A stretch of DNA of 64,000 bases from an uncultured Flavobacteriaceae bacterium (GCA_943789455.1 CALSUE010000002.1:60755-124754), one strand, 5' to 3'. Shown: positions 36,208 to 45,092, numbered from the stretch's first letter. The notes: generated from the sequence alone by a model not told the origin. Numbers and translations are program-made.

Positions 36208-37671
36208 TTAATTTAATTTATTAGGTAAAGTTACGGTAAATACTGTTCCTTCTTCTTCGACAGAGGTGAAGTTAATTGAACCATCATAGGCTTCAATAAT
36301 ATTTTTGATCATAGGAAGCCCGAGCCCCATTCCACTTGTTTTTGTTGTAAATTTAGGCTCAAAAATTAAGTGCTCAACTTCTAGTTTGATCCCTTTTCCA
36401 TTATCGGAAACTTCTATAAATATTTTTTTATTTTTTATAAAAACTTTGACAACTATTTTAGGGTTCTTTACCCCCTCAACTGCTTGCGTTGCATTTTTGA
36501 CTAAATTAGTCACTATCCGAATCAACTGTGTTTTATCCAAGTTTGCAAACACCTGTTCTTTTTCAGGTAGATATTCAACATAGTCCTCACTAAATATATC
36601 AAGAGCCATTTTTACAACTCCTATTATCTCAATTTTTTCTTTACGCTGTTTTGGCATTTTTGCAAAATCAGAAAAGGCCTCTGCAATTGAGCTCATAACA
36701 TCTATTTGTTGTATTAATGTATTACTGTATTCTTTTAATTTTACTTTAATATTTGGGTCATTAATATCGAACCTTCTCTCAAAACTTTGAACAGAAAGCC
36801 TCATTGGTGTAAGTGGATTTTTAATTTCATGAGCAACTTGTTTTGCCATCTCCCTCCAGGCTTGTTCACGCTCACTTGTTGCTAATTTAACTGCACTTTC
36901 TTCTAACTCATCGATCATATTGTTATAGCCCTCTACCAAAATTCCAATCTCTGCACTTGCTGAACTTAATACAATTTTTTCATTCCTCTCATTTAGCCTG
37001 GTGCGTTTCATTTTATCAGTAATATTCTTAATAGACCTTGTAATATAACTCGATAAAAAATAGGCTAACATTATTGCTATTAAAAGCATAAACAGGTATA
37101 CAAGAATTAAGCGTGTTAAAAAAACCTTTAACTCATATTCTTGGATGGTATTATCTTGATTAAATTCTAACTTTAAAATACCAATTCTATTAGAAATTGA
37201 ATCAAGAATATAGGTGTACGATGTTTCAATTTTAATTTTATTATTTTCTACAACTTCAAAAACTCTGTCTTTTTTACTAGATTTTAATTGAGAAACTTTT
37301 GAAATAGATAAGTCGGGAGGTATTGAGTCTTTTAAGCCAAAAGGAACGGAAGTTCTTAACATTGCACCACCCAAATCATACATTGTGATTTCTAAATTGT
37401 GAACATATGCAATCTCATATATAGCATTTTGAAATATTGTTTTAAGGTTTTCAGTTGAAACAGCTATGTTTGAACGTTGATATAATTGGAGGTCTAATTC
37501 TTTTTTTAAGGTTTCCTCTTTTCTCCCAAATCGACTAACGTTATAATCTATGGTTTGTTTATTATATTGATATATAGTTACCCCTATAATTAATATTGTT
37601 GCCAAAAAAATTAGCAAAATCATTACAATAAAGATTCTAATTCTTAATGATATGTTGTTAAAATTTTTCAA
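36208..37671 (-). CDS. Membrane sensor histidine kinase (HAMP domain)
   Basis: 487 residues. It has an N-terminal membrane helix (IRIFIVMILLIFLATILIIG), a periplasmic sensor segment (about 35-180), a second helix (LILVYLFMLLIAIMLAYFL), a HAMP domain, then a HisKA domain with the phospho-acceptor His in QVAHEIKNPLTPMRLSVQSF (about residue 279). The ATPase domain has NLVKNATQAV, VSDNGKGI and TSGMGLGLPMIKNI. It resembles NtrY-type kinases. No response regulator is adjacent, so it is an orphan here. The start is probably TTG at 37671: an in-frame stop lies four codons upstream with no ATG, and the first ATG (37623) falls inside the first membrane helix. Confidence 0.9.
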   Translation of the reverse strand: MKNFNNISLRIRIFIVMILLIFLATILIIGVTIYQYNKQTIDYNVSRFGRKEETLKKELDLQLYQRSNIAVSTENLKTIFQNAIYEIAYVHNLEITMYDLGGAMLRTSVPFGLKDSIPPDLSISKVSQLKSSKKDRVFEVVENNKIKIETSYTYILDSISNRIGILKLEFNQDNTIQEYELKVFLTRLILVYLFMLLIAIMLAYFLSSYITRSIKNITDKMKRTRLNERNEKIVLSSASAEIGILVEGYNNMIDELEESAVKLATSEREQAWREMAKQVAHEIKNPLTPMRLSVQSFERRFDINDPNIKVKLKEYSNTLIQQIDVMSSIAEAFSDFAKMPKQRKEKIEIIGVVKMALDIFSEDYVEYLPEKEQVFANLDKTQLIRIVTNLVKNATQAVEGVKNPKIVVKVFIKNKKIFIEVSDNGKGIKLEVEHLIFEPKFTTKTSGMGLGLPMIKNIIEAYDGSINFTSVEEEGTVFTVTLPNKLN

Positions 37672-37783
37672 TGTTTTAGTAGATCAGTATCGATTTATAT
37701 TTCCTAAAAAAGCTTTCTAATAACAATTTCAATTCATAAAAAATTAAAATTAATAAGTGTCAAACAAGATACATAAAGAAAAT

Positions 37784-37819
37784 CAAAAAAAAAGCTGATG
37801 TAAATAAATTACACCAGCT
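37784..37819 (-). terminator. Terminator of leuS
   Basis: An 11-bp stem (37793-37803 with 37809-37819, one G-U pair) around a 5-nt loop. On the minus strand it is followed by eight or more T. Confidence 0.85.
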
Positions 37820-37845
37820 ATACATAAATTTATTTCTTGTTTGAA

Positions 37846-40800
37846 CTACCCTACAATATTTATTATTTTTCCGGGAACAATAATAATTTTTTTAGGAGTT
37901 CTTCCTGCTAATTGGGCCTGAGTTTTTTCTTGTGCCATAACAGTTTTTTCTATGTCTTCTTTAGACATATCTAATGGTAATTCTAACGTAAACCTCATTT
38001 TCCCATTAAAAGAAACTGGATAGTTCTTAGAACTTTCTACTAAATGTTTGGCTTCAAAAATTGGAAAATCTTCTGTTGAAATAGATACTTCATGCCCTAA
38101 TTTACTCCATAATTCTTCAGCAATATGAGGTGCATAAGGTGAGATTAGCAATAGTAATGGTTCTAAAATATCTCGTTTATTACATTTCTGCGCAGTTAAC
38201 TCATTAACAGCGATCATAAAAGTAGAGACTGATGTGTTAAATGAGAAGTTCTCAATATCTTCCTCTACTTTTTTGATAGTTTTGTGTAATGTCTTTAATT
38301 CTTCAACAGTTGGTTTTTCTTCAGAAATTAAAAAAACATCCTCATTGTAAAATAGTTTCCATAGCTTCTTAAGGAATGAATGAACACCAGATATTCCAGA
38401 TGTTTTCCATGGTTTTGCTTGTTCTAAAGGTCCCAAAAACATCTCAAATAAACGTAAACTATCTGCTCCATATTCTGCACAAATATTGTCTGGGTTTACA
38501 ACATTATATTTTGATTTAGACATTTTTTCTACTTCGCGTGAAACCTTAAAAGTCCCGTCTTCTTCAGCAATAAATTCTGCGTGTTTAAACTCTTCTCTCC
38601 AGTTTTTGAAGGCTTCAATATCTAATTCATCTGAGGCATTTACAAAAGAAACATCTGTATGGATAGGTTGAACTTTTTTATCTTGGATTAACCCTTTTGA
38701 ATAAAACTTATGAGTACCCTCTTCTCTAAATACAAAAGCACTTGTTCCTAAAATCATCCCTTGATTGATGAGTTTTTTTGCAAACTCATCTACAGGAACG
38801 AATCCTTTGTCAAATAGAAATTTTTGCCAAAAACGTGCATACAATAAATGCCCTGTAGCATGTTCTGACCCACCAATATATAAATCTACCTCTTTCCAGT
38901 ATTCTAAAGATGCTTTGGAAGCAAACTCATCTTTATTGTGTGGATCCATATAGCGGTTAAAGTAATACGAACTTCCTGCCCAACCCGGCATGGTATTTAA
39001 TTCTAGAGGATATACCGTTTTATTTTTTAATTTTTCATTCGAAACTACTTTCTTAGCACGAGAATCCCAAGCCCATTCTATCGCATTCCCTAATGGTGGT
39101 TTTCCATCCTCAGTAGGTAGGTACTTTTCTACCTCCGGTAAAACAATTGGTAAATATTTTGCAGCAATCATTTGAGGCATTCCGTCCTTATAATAAACTG
39201 GAAAAGGTTCTCCCCAATAACGTTGCCTGCTAAAAACAGCATCACGTAAACGATAATTTACTTTGCCATAACCAATTTTTTGTTTCTCTAATTCAAAAAT
39301 AGATAGTTTTAAAGCTTTCTTATAAGATAAATCACTCAGAAAATCAGAATTTGAAATTGTAGTTCCCTCTTTATTTGTGTGCGCTTCTTCGGCGATATTT
39401 ACATCTTTAAAAATATTCGGTATTGGAATTTTAAAATGTTTTGCAAAATCATAATCTCTTTGATCTCCGCACGGAACAGCCATTACAGCACCTGTTCCAT
39501 ATCCAGCCAAAACATAGTCTCCAATCCAAATTTGAACCTTTTCTCCTGAAAATGGGTGAATTGCATAAGCCCCTGTAAAAGCACCTGAAATGGTTTTTAC
39601 ATCCGCCATTCTATCTCTCTCAGACCTTTTAGCGGTAGCCCTTATATAATTTTCAACTTCAGTTTTTTGAGCATCAGTTGTTATTTTAGAAACCAATTCA
39701 TGCTCTGGAGCTAAAGTCATAAAACTAACTCCAAAAATAGTATCAGGTCTTGTTGTAAAAACAGAAATTTCATATGCTGTTTTTTTAGTAGAAATTTTTT
39801 CTTTTGTTGTTTTTGGAATTTCTGTCGAAAATTGAATGGCATCATTTATTTTAGAAATAACTTCCTCAACATTTTTCTCTACTTCTTCATTAGTAACATA
39901 AAGAACATTAAAGCCTTCTTCATTGAAATAAGCAGTTCTAATTTTTTCATCTTTTTTCCCTGAAAATTCAACAATGATGTTTTTTGATAAACAAACATAA
40001 TCTACCAAAAAAGAACCAATAGTGTATTTTTTTCTAAATTTTATAGCCCCTTTTTTTCCTTTTAATTTATTCCAAAGAACAGATTCTGATTTTGATAAAT
40101 TTGATCTGACTTCTTTTATTTCTTCTAGGGCTTTATAAGATAATTTTGTCTCAGTATTCTCTGTTAATGTTGAAGAATCAACTTTAAACGTTACCATAGC
40201 TCCCTGTGATCGGCCAATCCAATTGGTTTGTGAGTCTTTTAATGGCTGAGGCCAATCAATAGCATCTAGGCCATCCAGTAAACGTTGTGCGTAAGCAGAA
40301 ATACGCATAGACCACTGGGTCATTTTTTTTCTAACCACAGGATGTCCTCCACGTTCTGAAACTCCATTGATAATTTCATCGTTTGCCAACACTGTTCCTA
40401 ATGCTGGACACCAATTTACTTCTGTATCAGATAAAAATGTTAATCGATATTTTAATAAGATTTGTTCTTGTTTTACTTTTTCAAAAGCTTTCCATTCATC
40501 AGCAGTGAACACCTCAATTTCATCGTCAGCCGCTGCATTTATATTTAAATTCCCCTCTTTTTTAAATATTGAAATTAATGAAGAAATATCCTCTGCTTTA
40601 TCAGAATCTTTATTGTACCATGAGTCAAATAATTGAGTAAAAATCCATTGAGTCCATTTATAATATTCAGGGTTTGATGTTCGTACTTCTCGAGACCAAT
40701 CAAAAGAAAATCCAATTTGATCCAATTGACGGCGGTACGTTTTAATATTTTCTTCAGTTGTTTTTGCTGGATGTTGACCCGTTTGTATGGCATATTGTTC

Positions 40801-41055
40801 AGCAGGTAATCCAAAAGAATCATACCCTTGTGGGTGCAATACATTGTAGCCCTTATGACGTTTGTAACGTGCATAAATATCTGATGCAATATATCCTAAA
40901 GGATGTCCAACATGTAAACCCGCCCCTGATGGGTAAGGAAACATGTCTAAAACATAATATTTTGGTTTTTCAGAATCATTACTAGCTTTAAATGTTTGGT
41001 TTTTAGCCCAATGATTTTGCCACTTTTCTTCTATTTCTTTGAAATTATAGTGCAT
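37846..41055 (-). CDS. leuS: Leucyl-tRNA synthetase with inserted DUF559 domain
   Basis: A class I synthetase of 1069 residues, about 130 longer than expected. HIGH is in GLHVGHPLGYI (residues 46-56), and KMSKS in EKMSKSKYNVVNPD. The editing (CP1) domain begins at WIGRSQGAMVTFKV (279-292) and resumes at YEISVFTTRPDTIFG (428-442). Between them lie about 135 extra residues whose core (313-405) matches DUF559: an SxSESVLWNKLK helix, KFRKKYTIGSFLVDYV, IIVEFSG and GFNVLYVTNEEV. The frame is intact across both junctions and there are no intein splice motifs. Both synthetic and editing motifs are kept, so the enzyme should be active. It has its own terminator and stands alone. Confidence 0.96.
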   Translation of the reverse strand: MHYNFKEIEEKWQNHWAKNQTFKASNDSEKPKYYVLDMFPYPSGAGLHVGHPLGYIASDIYARYKRHKGYNVLHPQGYDSFGLPAEQYAIQTGQHPAKTTEENIKTYRRQLDQIGFSFDWSREVRTSNPEYYKWTQWIFTQLFDSWYNKDSDKAEDISSLISIFKKEGNLNINAAADDEIEVFTADEWKAFEKVKQEQILLKYRLTFLSDTEVNWCPALGTVLANDEIINGVSERGGHPVVRKKMTQWSMRISAYAQRLLDGLDAIDWPQPLKDSQTNWIGRSQGAMVTFKVDSSTLTENTETKLSYKALEEIKEVRSNLSKSESVLWNKLKGKKGAIKFRKKYTIGSFLVDYVCLSKNIIVEFSGKKDEKIRTAYFNEEGFNVLYVTNEEVEKNVEEVISKINDAIQFSTEIPKTTKEKISTKKTAYEISVFTTRPDTIFGVSFMTLAPEHELVSKITTDAQKTEVENYIRATAKRSERDRMADVKTISGAFTGAYAIHPFSGEKVQIWIGDYVLAGYGTGAVMAVPCGDQRDYDFAKHFKIPIPNIFKDVNIAEEAHTNKEGTTISNSDFLSDLSYKKALKLSIFELEKQKIGYGKVNYRLRDAVFSRQRYWGEPFPVYYKDGMPQMIAAKYLPIVLPEVEKYLPTEDGKPPLGNAIEWAWDSRAKKVVSNEKLKNKTVYPLELNTMPGWAGSSYYFNRYMDPHNKDEFASKASLEYWKEVDLYIGGSEHATGHLLYARFWQKFLFDKGFVPVDEFAKKLINQGMILGTSAFVFREEGTHKFYSKGLIQDKKVQPIHTDVSFVNASDELDIEAFKNWREEFKHAEFIAEEDGTFKVSREVEKMSKSKYNVVNPDNICAEYGADSLRLFEMFLGPLEQAKPWKTSGISGVHSFLKKLWKLFYNEDVFLISEEKPTVEELKTLHKTIKKVEEDIENFSFNTSVSTFMIAVNELTAQKCNKRDILEPLLLLISPYAPHIAEELWSKLGHEVSISTEDFPIFEAKHLVESSKNYPVSFNGKMRFTLELPLDMSKEDIEKTVMAQEKTQAQLAGRTPKKIIIVPGKIINIVG
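39841..40119 (-). other. DUF559 (Vsr/PD-(D/E)XK-like) domain embedded in leuS
   Basis: Residues 313-405 of LeuRS. DUF559 domains are usually free-standing 110-120-residue proteins related to very-short-patch-repair endonucleases. Seen here are the leading helix with ESVLWNKL, the KFRKKYTIGSF strand, the Asp in FLVDYV, the Glu in IIVEFSG, and the closing strand GFNVLYVTNEEVEKN. The usual E-x-D-G reads E-F-S-G, so one expected catalytic acid is missing and the usual following His is Asp. A structural or RNA-binding role, or a decayed nuclease, are both possible. Confidence 0.8.
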
Positions 41056-41078
41056 GAAATTTTCTTCTTAAAAGTGGT

Positions 41079-41086
41079 CAAATTTA
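41079..41086 (-). promoter_or_regulatory. -7 box of leuS
   Basis: On the minus strand TAAATTTG, matching TAnnTTTG, 23 nt before the leuS ATG. A second similar element (ATACTTTG) lies about 20 nt further upstream; which is used cannot be told. Confidence 0.4.
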
Positions 41087-41176
41087 CACTTATTCTTGCA
41101 AAGTATAAAGTGTATCTAATAATAATGGGATTCTTGTAAAGATCAAAAAGTATTTTAAACTACTAAAATGTTAACT

Positions 41177-41225
41177 AAAAAATAAAACCCATAAAAAAGA
41201 TAAAATAAAATTCATCTTTTTATGG
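41177..41225 (-). terminator. Terminator of the DUF2911 gene
   Basis: CCCATAAAAA-type arm (from 41188) pairs with TTTTTATGGG (to 41225) across an A/T-rich loop. On the minus strand it is followed by a T-rich tract. Confidence 0.7.
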
Positions 41226-41251
41226 GCCTAAACTATTAAAAGTTATAGGTT

Positions 41252-41782
41252 TTATTTCACTGGTATACTTAAAATAACATCTCCCCACCCCATGTGAATT
41301 GTCATGTCTTTATCAATTACAATTGAAAATAGATCCATAATTTTCTCTGACTTTTTAACAGGTACACTAACCTTGGCCACATCATTTTCATCTTTATGAA
41401 AATAAACTCCCCATACGTTTACTTGACTACTTAACACTACTGTCCATGTGGTTTCTCCTGGAATCGTATACATTGTATACGTACCTGACTTTACCTCAGT
41501 ACCACCAAAATTGACGTCTTTGTAAAATGTAATTTCTGTTGCTTCATTAGCTCCTGTTCTCCACTTTTTCCCAAACTTAACTAAGTTTGTTAGAGATCTC
41601 CCTTTTAATTGAGGTCTGCTGTAGATAATTTTTATCACTTTATCTGAAATTCTGTAATTATCTGGATAAGATGCCAAATCCATAGGACTTTTATCTAACC
41701 CTTTAAAGTCTTGTGCTAGCGCTTGATTTAAAAAAATTCCGCTAAAAAAAAGTATCGTAACTACTAAAAATGTTTTTTTCAT
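41252..41782 (-). CDS. DUF2911 secreted protein
   Basis: 176 residues with a signal peptide (MKKTFLVVTILFFSGIFLNQALAQ). The body matches DUF2911, common in Bacteroidota: KIIYSRPQLKGR, FGKKWRTGANEATEITFYKDV, GTYTMYTIPGETTWTVVLS and a C-terminal HMGWGDVILSIPV. Function is unknown; the fold is predicted to be a periplasmic or secreted beta-sandwich. It lies downstream of the iron operon on the same strand, with about 80 nt between. Confidence 0.9.
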   Translation of the reverse strand: MKKTFLVVTILFFSGIFLNQALAQDFKGLDKSPMDLASYPDNYRISDKVIKIIYSRPQLKGRSLTNLVKFGKKWRTGANEATEITFYKDVNFGGTEVKSGTYTMYTIPGETTWTVVLSSQVNVWGVYFHKDENDVAKVSVPVKKSEKIMDLFSIVIDKDMTIHMGWGDVILSIPVK

Positions 41783-41864
41783 GATATAAAATATTTAAGG
41801 TTTAATTTTTTTTGTCTGTTAAATCTGGTTTTTCAAAGAATAAGTCTTTTTTTGCTATAAAATT

Positions 41865-41975
41865 TTAGCAATCACAATCTTTATTACATCCAGACGCCGG
41901 CTTCTTGAAGAAAAATTTTTTAACTAAGAAAAAAACTGCTACTCCAACCGCACTATATACTATAATTTCTTGCAT
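41865..41975 (-). CDS. FeoB-associated Cys-rich membrane protein
   Basis: 36 residues: one membrane helix (IIVYSAVGVAVFFLV), a basic stretch (KKFFFKKP) and a cysteine-rich tail ending CNKDCDC. It matches the small FeoB-associated Cys-rich family. Its ATG shares one base with the feoB stop codon, so it is translationally coupled. The in-frame extension upstream to 42053 lies inside feoB and is rejected. The role is unknown; the cytoplasmic cysteines suggest iron handling at the FeoB channel. Confidence 0.85.
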   Translation of the reverse strand: MQEIIVYSAVGVAVFFLVKKFFFKKPASGCNKDCDC

Positions 41976-44095
41976 TAGCTTAGTGTTTGAAATACAACAA
42001 AGGAACAAATATAGGCCAAAACACCCATACCTACGAATTGAATTAAAGGCCATTTCCAGCTTTTAGTTTCTCGTTTTACAATAGCCAAAGTTGCCATACA
42101 TTGCATTGCAAATGCATAAAAAACCAGTAAAGACATGCCTACTGGAAAATTAAATCTTTTAGTATTGGTTTCTGGATTAACTTCTGAGGCCATCCGTTGC
42201 TTTATTGTTGTAATATCATCATCATCACTTTCTACTGAATAAATGGTCGCTAAAGTTCCAACAAAAACCTCTCTTGCAGCAAAAGAACTAATTAAAGCTA
42301 TACCTATTTTCCAATCATAGCCCAATGGTTTAATTAAAGGTTCTATACTTTTTCCCATAATGCCAATGTATGAGTTTTCTAATTTGGCAGAAGCAATCAT
42401 TTGATTAAGTTTTACTTCAGTAATTTCTTGGCTTACTGTTTTTTCAATAATATTTTTTTCAACATCAGTATAAGCTTGTGGACCGTTAGAAGCTAAAAAC
42501 CAAAGCACTATTGAAATAGATAAAATTATTTTTCCAGCACCAAAAACAAATGCCTTTGTTTTTTCAATTACATCAAAAAATACATTTTTTAGTGATGGTA
42601 ATTTATAATCTGGCATTTCAACCACAAAAAATGAAGTATTTTTTATTTTTAGTGTTTTATGAAGGATTATTGCGGCAATAATAGCGGTTATAAAACCTAG
42701 GATATACAAACTAAGTAGAGTTAATCCTTGTAAATTAAAAATTCCAAAAATCTTTTTATCAGGAATAATTAATGCAATAATAATCGCATAAACCGGCAAA
42801 CGTGCAGAACAGGTTGTAAACGGTGTTACCAGTATAGTAATTAGGCGTTCTTTCCACCCTGAAATATTACGAGTAGCCATAACAGCAGGAATGGCACAAG
42901 CTGTTCCTGAAATTAATGGAATAACACTTTTCCCACTCATACCAAAACGTCTCATAATTTTATCCATTAGAAAAACAACCCTACTCATGTACCCTGTTTC
43001 TTCAAGTAGGGAAATAAATAAAAATAATATTGCAATTTGTGGAATAAAAATAATAATCCCGCCTATTCCAGGAATAATTCCCTCTGAAATTAAGTTATTT
43101 AAAACTCCAGCAGGCATCGTTTTGTTTACATAAGAGCTGAGGTTTGCAAATACAGTATCTATAAGATCCATAGGAAGACTTGCCCAGTCAAAAATAGATT
43201 GAAAAATTAATAGCAATACAGTAAAAAATAGGATATATCCAAAAATTTTGTGTGTAAAAACCTTGTCTAGCTTAGCTCTCAAATCTGTTGCTTTGGAACG
43301 ATCTGCCAGGTATGTTTTTTTTAATATTTCATTAATTTTTTGATACCTATAAATGGTTTCTTTATGCTGGTATTTCTTTAAATTTTTAGAGTCATTTTTA
43401 AAAGTTAAAAGCGCTTTTTTTTCATCTTCTGAAATCTTATCAGGAAAACTATTTTGAGTAATCATTAACCATAATTCGTATATAGAATATTTTGGATTAA
43501 TCTCTTTTAATCTGTCAAAATAAGCAGGATCGATTCTGTTATTAACATTACATAATGGAAATGCTTTTGCTGAATTATAGGTTTTTATTATTGCTTTTTT
43601 TACCTCTTTAATTCCTTGATCAGGGTCTTTTCTAACACTTAATAAAACTACTTCGTTACTTAATTCTTTTTTTAATAATTTTAAATCTATTGTTATCCCT
43701 TTTCGTTTCATTTGATCTGCCATATTGATGGCTAAAATCGTAGGTATTTCTAGGTCTTTAATCTGAGAAAAGAGTAATAGATTTCTTTTTAAGTTTTCAA
43801 CATCTGCAACAACAACAATAACGTCTGGTGTTTTTTCTGATTTAGAATTTAAAAGGGTTTTTAAAACAATTGTTTCATCTAAAGATGTAGGATTAATACT
43901 ATATGTTCCTGGTAAGTCTGTGATAATAGCTTTTAAATTACTTTGGAGCTTGCTATGGCCTTCTTTTTTGTCTACTGTGACCCCTGGGTAATTTCCAACT
44001 TTCTGATTTAAACCCGTTAATTCGTTAAATAATGATGTTTTACCTGTATTAGGGTTTCCTATTAAAGCAACATTAATAGTTTTTTTATAACTCAT
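41975..44095 (-). CDS. feoB: Ferrous iron transport protein B
   Basis: 706 residues. An N-terminal G domain (GNPNTGKTSLFN from residue 13, TDLPGTYSINP, and NMAD for guanine recognition) is followed by a helical spacer and two Gate membrane halves with the conserved Cys in GTACAIPAVMATR and ILVTPFTTCSARLPVYA. It imports Fe2+ across the inner membrane. Its start overlaps the feoA stop by 1 nt. The FeoA is separate, not fused as in some Bacteroidota. Confidence 0.97.
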   Translation of the reverse strand: MSYKKTINVALIGNPNTGKTSLFNELTGLNQKVGNYPGVTVDKKEGHSKLQSNLKAIITDLPGTYSINPTSLDETIVLKTLLNSKSEKTPDVIVVVADVENLKRNLLLFSQIKDLEIPTILAINMADQMKRKGITIDLKLLKKELSNEVVLLSVRKDPDQGIKEVKKAIIKTYNSAKAFPLCNVNNRIDPAYFDRLKEINPKYSIYELWLMITQNSFPDKISEDEKKALLTFKNDSKNLKKYQHKETIYRYQKINEILKKTYLADRSKATDLRAKLDKVFTHKIFGYILFFTVLLLIFQSIFDWASLPMDLIDTVFANLSSYVNKTMPAGVLNNLISEGIIPGIGGIIIFIPQIAILFLFISLLEETGYMSRVVFLMDKIMRRFGMSGKSVIPLISGTACAIPAVMATRNISGWKERLITILVTPFTTCSARLPVYAIIIALIIPDKKIFGIFNLQGLTLLSLYILGFITAIIAAIILHKTLKIKNTSFFVVEMPDYKLPSLKNVFFDVIEKTKAFVFGAGKIILSISIVLWFLASNGPQAYTDVEKNIIEKTVSQEITEVKLNQMIASAKLENSYIGIMGKSIEPLIKPLGYDWKIGIALISSFAAREVFVGTLATIYSVESDDDDITTIKQRMASEVNPETNTKRFNFPVGMSLLVFYAFAMQCMATLAIVKRETKSWKWPLIQFVGMGVLAYICSFVVFQTLS

Positions 44096-44322
44096 TATTG
44101 GGCTTTAATGATTTGAATTTTTGAAGCAGTTTCTTTTCTGATGGCCAAGTGACTTCCATTTACACAGATATATAATGGATCGTTTAATGGTGCTAATTGG
44201 ATGAGCTCTACTTCAGCGCCTGGAAGACAACCCATCTCTAACAACTTAAGTGGAATCTCATTAAGAGATTCTTCAGAAATATATGCCAACTCGCCGATAT
44301 GTAAAGATGCTATTGTAGTCAT
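44095..44322 (-). CDS. feoA: Ferrous iron transport protein A
   Basis: A 75-residue SH3-like protein of normal length. It shows LLEMGCLPGAEVELIQLAPLNDPLYICVNGSHLAIRKETASKI, the FeoA pattern. It is a cytosolic partner of FeoB. It is the first gene of feoA-feoB-Cys-rich, behind a clear promoter and a leader hairpin. Confidence 0.95.
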   Translation of the reverse strand: MTTIASLHIGELAYISEESLNEIPLKLLEMGCLPGAEVELIQLAPLNDPLYICVNGSHLAIRKETASKIQIIKAQ

Positions 44323-44331
44323 TAAATATAG

Positions 44332-44351
44332 ATTCCCGCTTGTGCGGGAAT
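44332..44351 (-). repeat. GC-rich hairpin in the feoA leader
   Basis: ATTCCCGC (44332-44339) and GCGGGAAT (44344-44351) form a perfect 8-bp stem with a 4-nt loop. It ends 9 nt before the feoA start codon, downstream of the promoter, and has no following T-run. In such AT-rich DNA it stands out. It may be an operator, a translation-control hairpin, or a copy of a dispersed palindromic repeat. Confidence 0.6.
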
Positions 44352-44363
44352 GGAATTAGTAAA

Positions 44364-44395
44364 CAAAGATACTAAACTAGAATGATTCTAAACAA
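44364..44395 (-). promoter_or_regulatory. Promoter of feoA-feoB
   Basis: On the minus strand TTG (44395-44393), a 21-nt spacer and TATCTTTG (44371-44364). No clear Fur or DtxR-type box was recognised nearby. Confidence 0.65.
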
Positions 44396-44401
44396 GTTAT
44401 T

Positions 44402-45076
44402 TTAATTGTATTCTCTTTTTAAAATTGCGATGTCGTTTTTTATTGTATTCATATCCTCTTTTTCAGTGCCGTCATAAAAACCTCTAATACGTCTTTCTTT
44501 ATCTATTAAAACAAATTGTTCTGTATGAATAAAATCATTTTCATCACCACTCCCCTCATCTAAAACTGCAAAATAATTTTTCCGAGCTAAATCATAAATA
44601 TGTGATTTTGGGCCTGTTGTGATATTCCATTTTCCGTCAATAACTCCTTTTTTTATTGCATATTCTTTTAAAACAGAAACACTATCTATGGTGGGTGTCA
44701 CAGAATGAGATAAAAACATAATATCATTATCGTCTTTATAATATTCTTGTAATTCGCTCATATTATAAGCCATCGATATGCATATTGTTTGACAACGCGT
44801 AAAGAAAAAATCTGCGATATAAATTTTATTTTCGTAGGTGGTATTGGTAATTTTTTTTCCGTTTTGATTTGTTAATTCAAAATCTGAAATGCTGTGATTT
44901 TTTTTCAAATTCTTTACTGAAATATCAACTAATCTGGGATTAATATCTATAGGGTTGTAAATTTTAAGACGTTCTTCTTGAGACATTAATTGATAAAAAA
45001 CAGTAATACCAACTATAGAAAATACAACCAAAAAACGAAGTGTGGGGATTGATTTTTTAAAAAAGCCTAAATCCAT
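44402..45076 (-). CDS. SCO1/SenC-family copper chaperone
   Basis: 224 residues from ATG 45076. An N-terminal membrane anchor (TLRFLVVFSIVGITVFYQL) precedes a thioredoxin-like domain with the copper motif CxxxC (FFTRCQTICISM, Cys95 and Cys99) and the third ligand His in DFIHTEQFVLID. It assists CuA assembly in cytochrome c oxidase. The frame extends to 45106, but that codon is upstream of the probable -7 box (45100-45093), so ATG 45076 is preferred. Confidence 0.93.
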   Translation of the reverse strand: MDLGFFKKSIPTLRFLVVFSIVGITVFYQLMSQEERLKIYNPIDINPRLVDISVKNLKKNHSISDFELTNQNGKKITNTTYENKIYIADFFFTRCQTICISMAYNMSELQEYYKDDNDIMFLSHSVTPTIDSVSVLKEYAIKKGVIDGKWNITTGPKSHIYDLARKNYFAVLDEGSGDENDFIHTEQFVLIDKERRIRGFYDGTEKEDMNTIKNDIAILKREYN

Positions 45077-45092
45077 AACTATAAATATTATA

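Noticed and set aside
39775..40182. Intein or homing-endonuclease insertion in leuS
   Set aside because: The insert has no N-terminal Cys/Ser splice block, no C-terminal His-Asn, and no LAGLIDADG or HNH motif. Its core fits DUF559 instead, and the domain appears to stay in the mature protein.
41976..42053. Upstream extension of the Cys-rich peptide to 42053
   Set aside because: The extra 26 residues lie out of frame inside the end of feoB and do not match the family; ATG 41975 is coupled to the feoB stop.
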